64,000 bases of DNA, taken from NCBI GenBank assembly GCA_003218375.1, contig QHNH01000014.1:24736-88735 (forward strand), written 5' to 3'. The stretch comes from Verrucomicrobiota bacterium (GTDB lineage: Bacteria > Verrucomicrobiota > Verrucomicrobiia > Chthoniobacterales > UBA10450). Positions 8,698-15,098 of this stretch are shown piece by piece. The notes under the pieces were generated by a model. The model was not told the DNA's origin. It saw only the letters and a program-made list of their open reading frames with translations, and did not search any database. How positions within the stretch are numbered: the stretch's first letter is position 1; every line of letters begins with the position of its first letter. The translations under genes were made by a program, and so were the position numbers.

Positions 8698-9087
8698 ATG
8701 TGCTCGATCCTTCTCGTCGAGGACCACCTCGATACCCGGCAAGCGTTCGCGGCGATCCTCAGACACTGGGGACACACCGTTTCCACGAGCGATTCCGTCG
8801 CCGGCGGCCTGAGTTTTCTCGAAGAGAACGAAGTGGACGTGGTCCTGAGCGACATCGGTTTGCCGGACCGCAACGGCTACGACTTCATTACCGAGGCGCG
8901 CCAGCGGACGCCGAAGATAATGGCGATCGCGGTAAGCGCCTACTTTACCGCCGCCGATCAGGAACGCGGACGGGACGCAGGGTTCGACATGCATTTTGCG
9001 AAACCGGTGGATCTGACCGGTCTGCAGCGAGTCCTGGAACGGATGAATTCGGCCGTAGTCCATAATGGCAACGGCACCGCGGTGTAG
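8698..9087 (+). CDS. Single-domain response regulator (CheY-like receiver)
   Basis: Receiver domain of 129 residues with no output domain. Acidic pocket in ILLVEDHLD, phosphoacceptor Asp in DVVLSDIGLPDRNG (about residue 57), the switch Ser in AVSAYF and the conserved Lys in FAKPVD. All phosphorylation residues are present. ATG 8698 puts the first beta strand right at the N-terminus; the frame extends to a TTG at 8593 but that leader is not receiver-like. No kinase is adjacent. Its TAG stop lies inside the following repeat. Confidence 0.9.
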   Translation: MCSILLVEDHLDTRQAFAAILRHWGHTVSTSDSVAGGLSFLEENEVDVVLSDIGLPDRNGYDFITEARQRTPKIMAIAVSAYFTAADQERGRDAGFDMHFAKPVDLTGLQRVLERMNSAVVHNGNGTAV

Positions 9088-9110
9088 AGGCGGCTGTCTC
9101 CAGCCGCAGG
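9083..9110. repeat. GTAGAGGCGGC-family repeat (half copy)
   Basis: TGTAGAGGCGGCTG with an immediate inverse CAGCCGC. It is the left half of the elements seen complete at 57433 and 47993. The TAG of its TGTAGAGG arm is the stop codon of the receiver gene. Confidence 0.75.
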
Positions 9111-9116
9111 TTCAGA

Positions 9117-9250
9117 AGTTTTCAAATTCGAATTTCGAAGCACCAAACCGGGGAAATGCTCGAAACGTGCGGTCTCTTCGTTTTCAAACATTCGAGCTTT
9201 CCGAAATTTGAACATTGTTTCGAATTTCGGATTTCGAATTTCGAATTTAG
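9117..9250. repeat. TTCGAATTT-type tandem/inverted repeat
   Basis: CAAATTCGAATTTCGAA at the left and tandem TTCGAATTTCGGATTTCGAA units at the right are inverse to each other, with a middle region that also pairs in part. It fills the gap before the glycosyltransferase gene and may hold its promoter in an AT-rich setting. Confidence 0.8.
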
Positions 9251-9251
9251 G

Positions 9252-10025
9252 ATGTCGCCACCGATGAATTCGAGCGCACCGTTTGTCTCCATCATTATCC
9301 CCGTGCTGAATGAAGCGGAACTGATCGAAGCATTTCTGCGCAAGCTGCGATGTCTCGGCGCGAATCTGGAGATCATCGTCGTCGACGGAGGAAGCTCCGA
9401 TGGAACGTGGTCGCTCGCGGAACCACTCGCGGACCGCCTGATCGCGGCCCGCCGCGGACGGGCGTCGCAGATGAATGCCGGCGCGGAGATCGCGCGCGGG
9501 GAAGTGCTTTGGTTTCTGCACGCCGATTTGAAAGCGCCCCGAAATTCGATCGCGCAAATCACGGCGGCCTTGGCTGACGCGAACGTCGTTGGCGGCTGTT
9601 TCCGCCTTCGTTATCCGCGCCCTGAATCGATCTATCGCGTCAGTGATACTCTCGGAAATCTGGGCGTAAAACTGTTTGGCTTCGCACTCGGCGATCACGG
9701 TATCTTCTGTCGGCGTTCAGCCTTCCTTCGCGCTTACGGATATCCGCTCGTGCCAATTCTCGAAGACGCGGAACTGTATCGTCGAATCAGTCGCTTTGGA
9801 TCCATGGTGCAAGTGCGCGAAGCGATCGTGAGCGATCCGCGGACGTTTGAGAGATGCGGCCGCTATCGCACGACCGCCGTCTATTTCCTGATCCTGCTTC
9901 TCTATGTGTTCGGCGTTCCCATTACCTGGCTCAATGGGATCTATCGCCGTTTTCATAAAAGCGCTGGACCGAAATCGATCGTGCCCGAAAACCTGCCGTC
10001 TCGAGCTGCGATTCCCGAGATGTAG
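9252..10025 (+). CDS. Family 2 glycosyltransferase (TIGR04283-like)
   Basis: GT-A fold glycosyltransferase of 257 residues resembling the rSAM/selenodomain-associated family. SIIIPVLNEAELIEAF, EIIVVDGGSSDGT and the metal-binding acid in VLWFLHADLKAP are followed by ASQMNAGAEIARG and the acceptor-side GDHGIFCRRSAF. The C-terminal residues about 210-235 are hydrophobic and probably membrane-associated. The open frame begins at 9156 within the repeat; ATG 9252 (ATG 9264 is an alternative) avoids encoding repeat sequence. The sugar donor and acceptor are unknown. The stop TAG lies within a repeat arm. Confidence 0.9.
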   Translation: MSPPMNSSAPFVSIIIPVLNEAELIEAFLRKLRCLGANLEIIVVDGGSSDGTWSLAEPLADRLIAARRGRASQMNAGAEIARGEVLWFLHADLKAPRNSIAQITAALADANVVGGCFRLRYPRPESIYRVSDTLGNLGVKLFGFALGDHGIFCRRSAFLRAYGYPLVPILEDAELYRRISRFGSMVQVREAIVSDPRTFERCGRYRTTAVYFLILLLYVFGVPITWLNGIYRRFHKSAGPKSIVPENLPSRAAIPEM

Positions 10026-10050
10026 TGGCGGCGGTCCCAAGCCGCAACTC
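10021..10050. repeat. GTAGTGGCGGC-type repeat fragment
   Basis: A GTAGTGGCGGCGGTC arm followed by the inverse AAGCCGC. Its first TAG is the stop codon of the glycosyltransferase. It is a degenerate relative of the GTAGAGGCGGC family. Confidence 0.6.
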
Positions 10051-10086
10051 AGGATATTCTGCGAGTGAGCAGACCCGCCGCTCCAC

Positions 10087-10353
10087 TCAAGCGGCGCGAT
10101 CGACCGTCGACCCTTCAACCGGCGGACGCAAAGCTTGGAGATATTGAGCGTCGAAGGCGCGGAGCGCGGTTTCAATGGTGGGACCGAACCCAGCTATTCC
10201 ATCGCGCACACTCCGGCCTAGCAACGCAATCCAAACGCCGGAACGGACAAATAATTTGGGAGCCCTCACTGCCGAGGGGCTTCCGGGGTGCGATTCATAA
10301 TAGAGTTCGGCCCGTTGCGCGGTCGCGATCTGGTCTATTTTTTTCGCGCTCAT
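10087..10353 (-). CDS. Small protein, LLGxSVxDG family copy 1
   Basis: Unrecognised protein of 88 residues, clearly paralogous to the plus-strand gene at 13247. Both share the order AVR.PKL, LLG.SV.DGI.G.G, TALRAFD.QYL and RPP. Such conservation between two distant loci on opposite strands argues strongly that this frame, and not the overlapping plus-strand frame 10065-10385, is the real gene. ATG start with AAGGG a few nt upstream. No membrane segment or signal is apparent. Function unknown. Confidence 0.75.
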   Translation of the reverse strand: MSAKKIDQIATAQRAELYYESHPGSPSAVRAPKLFVRSGVWIALLGRSVRDGIAGFGPTIETALRAFDAQYLQALRPPVEGSTVDRAA

Positions 10354-10435
10354 TTCCCTTAATAACGTTCAAAGCTCGCTGCTAGTTTTGCGTTCACCAC
10401 CTGAACCGAGTATCCGAGAAAGCCTGAGTGCTTTC

Positions 10436-10894
10436 TCAGCCAACGGGATGAATCGGATGCAAGTCGGCCGCCAGTGGACGCAGCATGCGGAGGCGAGCAA
10501 GGACAGCCCGGAACCACGCTGAATACCGCCCGTGCGCTCCCCGTGCCTCGGTGTTTTCGGTTCGCCGATATTTTGCGGCGGCGCTGCTAACTTCGTCGTG
10601 ATGCGAAGGCCGCGGCTTGGCGGTTGGAATTTTGAAAGTCGCGAAGAGTAGAGGATTAACATAGACCCAGTCGCCCGGGGCAGAGGCGCAGCTGGGGGTT
10701 GCGCATTGCAAGCGCATTCGGCCTCGGGTCCCCGTCCGCTCGAGAACGAGAATCTGTCGTCCCGTCATGGTCTCGTGACAGCGGGTGCAGCGACGCTCGT
10801 CGTCGAGCGAATGCCAGAAGCGGAATTCATCGAGGTGTCGGAGAACATCGAGCTTGTCGTCGGGCGAGAGCGACAACGGAGGGGATAGCGACAT
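10436..10894 (-). CDS. Zinc-ribbon-like protein, WHSLDD family copy 2
   Basis: Paralogue of the gene at 7366: SPDDKLDVL, FWHSLDDERRCTRC, TGRQILVLER, LQCATPSCAS and DWVYVNP keep the same four cysteines. It is longer (152 residues), with a C-terminal basic tail of about 65 residues that the other copy lacks. Nothing indicates the function. It is followed, in the same direction, by the LLGxSVxDG family gene, so one member of each uncharacterised family sits side by side. Confidence 0.75.
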   Translation of the reverse strand: MSLSPPLSLSPDDKLDVLRHLDEFRFWHSLDDERRCTRCHETMTGRQILVLERTGTRGRMRLQCATPSCASAPGDWVYVNPLLFATFKIPTAKPRPSHHDEVSSAAAKYRRTENTEARGAHGRYSAWFRAVLARLRMLRPLAADLHPIHPVG

Positions 10895-11025
10895 GCCTGG
10901 ATAATCTCGGAGTGCGCTGCCGTTCGCAATCAGTCGCGAAACTGTCGCGCCTATCGGTCAAATTCCGATTGGGAGGCGGCGGGAAATAAGAAGCGCGGCA
11001 ACTCCCTGGCGCTCGATAATCAAGT

Positions 11026-11214
11026 ATGCCAGCGAAATCGAAGAAACAGCAAATGGCGGCCGGAGCTGCTCTTGCCGCCAAGCGCGGAGAAATAAAAAAG
11101 TCGAAGCTCAAAGGCGCTTCCAAGCAGATGGCTAAGTCGATGAGCAAAAAGCAGCTCAAAGAATTCGCCAGCACCAAGCGAAAAAAGCTGCCCAAAAAGA
11201 AAAAGTCTAAATAG
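11026..11214 (+). CDS. DUF3008 family small basic protein
   Basis: Protein of 62 residues that is almost one-third Lys/Arg. It matches the DUF3008 pattern: N-terminal MPAKSKKQQMAAGAAL, KSKLKGASKQM and KQLKEFASTKRKKLP. Family members are small, probably disordered proteins found in stress-tolerant soil bacteria (family knowledge); function is not established. The stop overlaps the end of the convergent phosphoribosyltransferase gene by 8 nt. Confidence 0.88.
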   Translation: MPAKSKKQQMAAGAALAAKRGEIKKSKLKGASKQMAKSMSKKQLKEFASTKRKKLPKKKKSK

Positions 11215-11860
11215 CGCCGGCGGACGCGGCGAGCAGCTCGCGGACTTCATCGTCCGAGGTTTGCGAAAAGTCTTCGTAGAATTGCCCGACTCCATGGAAG
11301 TTCTCGGGCGCGATTGCGCAAATCGTCTCGTCCACTTCCTTCTCGAATTCCCGGCACGTATCGGGCGCGCCGACCGGAACGGCGACGACAATTTTACCCG
11401 CTTCTTTCTGGCGCAAAGCCGCCGCCGCCGCGCGCATGCTCGCCCCCGTCGCGAGGCCGTCGTCCACCAGAATGACAACGCGCCCCCGGATCTCCAGGGG
11501 CGGGCGATCATCGCGGTATTCGAGTTCGCGGCGCTCCAACTCAGCTGCCTCACGACTCGTCACCGTTTCCACGATTTCGTCGGCGTGCGGTTGCAGTGCT
11601 CGCACCACATCCTGGTTCAAAACCCGCACGCCACCTGAAGCGATCGCGCCCATGGCCAGCTCGCCGTATCCCGGCACGCCGAGTTTGCGCACGATGAAGA
11701 CGTCGAGCGGGAGATGGAGATGTGACGCCACGGCGTGAGCGACCGGCACCCCGCCTCGCGCTAGGCCGAGGACTATGACGTCATTCCGCCCGGAATAACT
11801 GGTGAGCTTTTCAGCCAGTTCCTGGCCCGCCTCTCTTCTATTGCGGAAATACGATCTCAC
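11207..11860 (-). CDS. Phosphoribosyltransferase family protein
   Basis: Type I PRTase fold: early FRNRREAGQELAEKL, VIVLGLARGGVPVA and the PRPP loop VVILVDDGLATGASM. Homologues are commonly adjacent or fused to a dienelactone-hydrolase-like domain, as here. The substrate of this subgroup is not known. The frame extends to a TTG at 11923, inside the hydrolase gene. The GTG at 11860 starts close to the conserved YFRNRREAG and leaves a 25-nt gap after the hydrolase stop, so it is preferred. 217 residues. Cotranscribed with the hydrolase (inference from spacing). Confidence 0.85.
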   Translation of the reverse strand: MRSYFRNRREAGQELAEKLTSYSGRNDVIVLGLARGGVPVAHAVASHLHLPLDVFIVRKLGVPGYGELAMGAIASGGVRVLNQDVVRALQPHADEIVETVTSREAAELERRELEYRDDRPPLEIRGRVVILVDDGLATGASMRAAAAALRQKEAGKIVVAVPVGAPDTCREFEKEVDETICAIAPENFHGVGQFYEDFSQTSDDEVRELLAASAGAI

Positions 11861-11885
11861 TAAATGATTCGGATATTGCTCGCGC

Positions 11886-12512
11886 TTAAAGCGGGCGCCC
11901 CTTTCCAGCGGTGTGGTGAACAAACCAATCCGCCGTGAGATCCGCGACCCGATCGAGTGCTCCCGGTTCTTCGAAGAGATGGGTGGCGCCCGGAACGATC
12001 TCTAATTTGGCCTCGCAATGCATTTGGGTCAGCGCGCGTTGATTGAGGCCGATTACGACATCATCCTCGCCACCCACGATAAGCAGCGTCGGCGCTTGCA
12101 CGCGCGGGAGTGCTTCGCCCGCCAAATCCGGCCGACCACCACGTGAAACGATTGCCCCGGTATCGTGCGCCAGTTCGGCCGCGGCGACGAGGGCCGCGCC
12201 GCCACCGGTGCTCGAGCCGAAGAAACCGATGCGCAGCTGGTTCGTGGCCGGCTCTTCCATCGCCCACCGCGTGGCGTGAACCAGGCGTTCGGCGAGTAGG
12301 CTGATATCGAAGCGATGCTGGGCGGTGCGAAGGTCAACCGCCTCCTCTTCGCGGGTGAGCAAATCAAATAGCAGCGTGGCCAGCCCGGCGGCGTTGAGCT
12401 GTCGGGCAACGAATTGATTGCGCGGGCTATGCCGGCTGCTCCCGCTGCCGTGCACAAAGAGCACGAGAACCGTCGCCGTTTCGGGGACAGTGAGTGAGCC
12501 GTTGAGAGTCAC
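11886..12512 (-). CDS. Alpha/beta hydrolase (dienelactone hydrolase-like)
   Basis: Alpha/beta hydrolase of 208 residues: LFVHGSGSSRHSPRN (oxyanion loop), nucleophile elbow GFFGSSTGGGAA (Ser), acid in VGGEDDVV and His in PGATHLFEE. It belongs to the group paired with phosphoribosyltransferases, and the PRTase gene follows. The start is odd: GTG 12512 falls inside what looks like conserved sequence, because the in-frame residues just upstream (VQIPAGG) resemble the usual family N-terminus. No ATG, GTG or TTG lies between there and the preceding stop. Confidence 0.87.
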   Translation of the reverse strand: MTLNGSLTVPETATVLVLFVHGSGSSRHSPRNQFVARQLNAAGLATLLFDLLTREEEAVDLRTAQHRFDISLLAERLVHATRWAMEEPATNQLRIGFFGSSTGGGAALVAAAELAHDTGAIVSRGGRPDLAGEALPRVQAPTLLIVGGEDDVVIGLNQRALTQMHCEAKLEIVPGATHLFEEPGALDRVADLTADWFVHHTAGKGRPL

Positions 12513-12555
12513 GCCTCCGGCCGGGATTTGGACGTCTGAATTCGTATCGAAACGC

Positions 12556-13035
12556 TTAGCCTACATTGATTTTGTGCGAACGCGGTTTGGCTCCTTCACG
12601 CTTTGGCAAGGTGATTCGCAAGAGGCCATTTTTGAACTCGCTCTTCGCTTTTTCGCCATTCACGTCCGCGGGTAGTGGGATGGTGCGTTCGAACGAGCCG
12701 TAAGTCCGCTCCGTCCATTGCCGCCCTTTTTCGTCAGAGCTACGCTCGGACTGTTTTTCGCCGCGGATGATCAACTCGTCATCGGTTACGTTTACCTCGA
12801 TGTCTTTCGATTCGATTCCCGGCAGTTCGGCGCATATTTTTATTTCCTTGTCCGTTTCGGTCACGTCCAGTTGTGGCGTGAACGTGCCCGCACTCTCTGC
12901 CGGCCAATTTCCTCCGCCGAAAGCGTTGTCAAAGACGCGGTTAATCTGGGAGCGCAGATAATTGAAAGGATCATCGCGCCCCGCGAGTTCTCGTCGTGAT
13001 CCACGCCATGGAATGATGTCGTTTATTAAGGCCAT
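12556..13035 (-). CDS. Hsp20/alpha-crystallin small heat-shock protein
   Basis: ATP-independent chaperone of 159 residues. N-terminal MALINDIIPW and DDPFNYLRSQINRVFDN are followed by the alpha-crystallin domain (about 50-150), with VTETDKEIKICAELPGI, VNVTDDELIIRGEK, YGSFERTIPLP and the signature FKNGLLRITLPK. The ATG at 13035 has a good GAAAGGA ribosome site; upstream frame to 13299 is not coding. It is the first of three minus-strand genes with the hydrolase and phosphoribosyltransferase, suggesting stress-linked expression (inference). Confidence 0.95.
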   Translation of the reverse strand: MALINDIIPWRGSRRELAGRDDPFNYLRSQINRVFDNAFGGGNWPAESAGTFTPQLDVTETDKEIKICAELPGIESKDIEVNVTDDELIIRGEKQSERSSDEKGRQWTERTYGSFERTIPLPADVNGEKAKSEFKNGLLRITLPKREGAKPRSHKINVG

Positions 13036-13246
13036 AGAATTCCTTTCGTTAATGGTTGCTCTATTTGGATATTCGCTCATCGGACGCCGACCGGTTTCAT
13101 GAATGCGCCCGATGAAATTCGACCCAGGCCGGCCCGGATAACCAAGACCGAAGGTCCCTCGTAGATAAGATTTTTCCCGATAAGCGGCACATGATGTCCC
13201 CTGATACTGCGTTTGAGCGACCACAGCCATTCTGGCGAAGACTGAA

Positions 13247-13516
13247 ATGAGCAAGAGCATCCCCAATAGCGACAACAAGCTATGCGACAAAGATCGCACG
13301 CCAGACGCGATGAGAGAATTTGAGCGTTATTGCGAAACACATTCGAACGGACCGGCGGCCGTCCGCCGTCCAAAACTATTATTACGTGGCAACACCTATA
13401 TCGTATTGCTTGGGAATAGCGTTGCTGACGGGATAGTTGGATTGGGCACCACGGTTTCCACTGCCCTGCGCGCTTTTGATCTTCAATATCTGAAAACGAT
13501 CCGCCCTCCCGAATAA
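13247..13516 (+). CDS. Small protein, LLGxSVxDG family copy 2
   Basis: Protein of 89 residues, paralogous to the minus-strand gene at 10087. It shares AAVRRPKLLLRG, IVLLGNSVADGIVGLG, TALRAFDLQYLK and the C-terminal RPPE. Its N-terminal 25 residues are charged and differ from the other copy. ATG start with only a weak ribosome site. Function unknown. The paralogy is the main proof of coding. Confidence 0.78.
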   Translation: MSKSIPNSDNKLCDKDRTPDAMREFERYCETHSNGPAAVRRPKLLLRGNTYIVLLGNSVADGIVGLGTTVSTALRAFDLQYLKTIRPPE

Positions 13517-13572
13517 CCGCGACAAGACCCAGCGTCGCCTCATTATTGGCGGGAGTCATCCCTTGCGGGGAT

Positions 13573-13815
13573 TTAACGAACGTCTGCTGGTTCGGGGGAC
13601 ACTTTTCTGAATGTCGCGATCAAACCTTGATCGCGAATTGTTACCTCCCAACCATGTTCCTTCGCAAATCGCTGAATCGCTTCGATCTGTTTCTGCCGGG
13701 TATGGCGCGCGGGCGGCCAGAATTTTGACAGGTCATTGTCGAAAACGGTAAAATGCTTTTTCTTCTCCAGTGCCTCGGCAATCCCGTCCCTCATATCCTC
13801 AATACTTTCAAACAT
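13573..13815 (-). CDS. Small hypothetical protein
   Basis: Unrecognised protein of 80 residues. It starts MFESIEDMRDGIAEALEK and continues with FWPPARHTRQKQIEAIQRFA and a C-terminal WEVTIRDQGLIATF strand. The helical and strand pattern and ordinary composition suggest a real gene. The frame extends upstream to 13983 over the start of the plus-strand gene, so ATG 13815 is chosen. No family is proposed. Confidence 0.55.
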   Translation of the reverse strand: MFESIEDMRDGIAEALEKKKHFTVFDNDLSKFWPPARHTRQKQIEAIQRFAKEHGWEVTIRDQGLIATFRKVSPEPADVR

Positions 13816-13919
13816 TGTCGGAGCGTGCTCCCCGTTCGTGTGAAAGCAAAGCAAAGTATTCAGACACCACGAAAAAGAAGTCGGTGGCTTTCCCTGCTTG
13901 AGGCGTAGAGTTGAGAGGA

Positions 13920-14177
13920 ATGCGCCGACCCAATGTTGATGACGAACTGACATTGCTGACCGACTCCGGCGAGACCACCGCAATTTGCGCCGAGGTCAGC
14001 GACGATCCTACACATGCTGGTGGCACTTTGCTTAAGGTGATGGCGCGCGGCCCCTTTGAGGAAGGTCAACAATGCTGGATTGTCGAACCGGATGGCTTAA
14101 AAATTGGCGCGACCGTGCAGAGCGTTGCGAAGCAGACGATTGATAGTGAAGTTTTGCTCGCGACGATCTTTGCCTGA
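13920..14177 (+). CDS. Small hypothetical beta-rich protein
   Basis: Unrecognised protein of 85 residues, beginning MRRPNVDDELTLLTDSG. The alternating pattern (TTAICAEVS, TLLKVMARGPF, CWIVEPDGLKIGATVQSV) suggests a small beta barrel, perhaps PilZ- or SH3-like, but no signature supports either. It ends 10 nt before the HMA-like gene and may be in one transcript with the two copper-related genes. An upstream TTG at 13911 is an alternative start. Confidence 0.55.
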   Translation: MRRPNVDDELTLLTDSGETTAICAEVSDDPTHAGGTLLKVMARGPFEEGQQCWIVEPDGLKIGATVQSVAKQTIDSEVLLATIFA

Positions 14178-14187
14178 CACACTCCCC

Positions 14188-14508
14188 ATGGATGAAAAGC
14201 CGGCAAATGCTTCGAGCGAGGCCGGCCTGCATGAATATGTGGACGCTAGATTCACGATAGAAGGAATGGAGTCGCCCAACCGGGAGAAGTCCCTCTCCGA
14301 TGCGGTCAAGAATCTGCCCGGGTTGATCACGTTCAGAATTTTTCACGGAGGCTTGACCGCGCATTACGATCCTGTGCTTCTCCCGGGGAAGCGACTGGAA
14401 GAGGCCATTCGAAATGCCGGGTTCCGAATTTCAGAAACACACGCGACCGATTCCTCTCCCCTGACCGATGCTCTTACGGAAGAAAACAAACCAGCCGAAA
14501 ATCCTTAG
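14188..14508 (+). CDS. HMA-like protein lacking the metal-binding CxxC
   Basis: Protein of 106 residues with the beta-alpha-beta-beta-alpha-beta order of heavy-metal-associated domains: YVDARFTIEGMESPNREKSL, DAVKNLPGLITFRI, HGGLTAHYDP and LEEAIRNAGFRISE. Where copper chaperones have GMxCxxC, this has GMESPNR, so both metal ligands are missing. It could act as a protein-protein adaptor or be decaying. It lies 63 nt before the Cys-rich copper-storage-like gene, which fits a copper setting (inference). Confidence 0.7.
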   Translation: MDEKPANASSEAGLHEYVDARFTIEGMESPNREKSLSDAVKNLPGLITFRIFHGGLTAHYDPVLLPGKRLEEAIRNAGFRISETHATDSSPLTDALTEENKPAENP

Positions 14509-14571
14509 ACACTGGCACTGGCAGCGAATGCTGTAACTACCTCTTTGAGGAAACGACAGGAAAACTTTTCT

Positions 14572-14973
14572 ATGAGTTACATCAAACAAATGTTCGAGAC
14601 CCATCCGGTAAACCCATCGTCGAATCACGCCACGGCGATCGAATGCATCACCGCCTGTTATTCTTGCACGGAAGCGTGCAACGCCTGCGCTGATGCCTGC
14701 CTCGGCGAGAAGAACGTCACCGAGGTGGTGCAATGCATTCGCGATTGCAACGATTGCGCCGATGTCTGCCTCGCGACGGCGCGCATCATCTCCCGCTTCA
14801 CCCGGACCGATTTCAAGCTCGCCGGCGCGCAATTGCGGGCCTGCATCCAGTCGTGCGAAAGCTGCGGCGCCGTCTGCGAAAAACACGGGGAACGGATGCA
14901 ACATTGCCGCGTCTGTGCCGAGGCCTGCCGGCGGTGTGCGAAGGCGTGCGAAGCGTTGCTGGCGGAGAAGTAG
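14572..14973 (+). CDS. Four-helix-bundle copper storage protein (Csp/DUF326-like)
   Basis: Protein of 133 residues with 19 Cys, spaced along four predicted helices as C-x2-C and C-x3-C steps, for example AIECITACYSCTEACNACA, then VVQCIRDCNDCADVCLA and HCRVCAEACRRCAKACEA. This is the pattern of Csp proteins, which store many Cu(I) ions inside a four-helix bundle (family knowledge). No signal peptide or Tat motif is seen, so it is cytosolic, like Csp3. ATG 14572 is preceded by ACAGGAAAA. It probably buffers copper together with the preceding HMA-like protein (inference). Confidence 0.9.
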   Translation: MSYIKQMFETHPVNPSSNHATAIECITACYSCTEACNACADACLGEKNVTEVVQCIRDCNDCADVCLATARIISRFTRTDFKLAGAQLRACIQSCESCGAVCEKHGERMQHCRVCAEACRRCAKACEALLAEK

Positions 14974-15098
14974 CGAACCGTTTCACACCGTCAAGCGGCA
15001 AGATCGCGGATAGCTGGACCTAGCGAGGATCTTTTGGGAGGGTCTGGCGTCCCTGATAAGATTCGCCAGCGACGGGATTGGGGCGCATACTGGAAACA

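Noticed and set aside
10065..10385. Plus-strand frame of 106 codons opposite the LLGxSVxDG gene
   Set aside because: The minus-strand frame has a clear paralogue at 13247; the plus frame is Arg-rich and has none.
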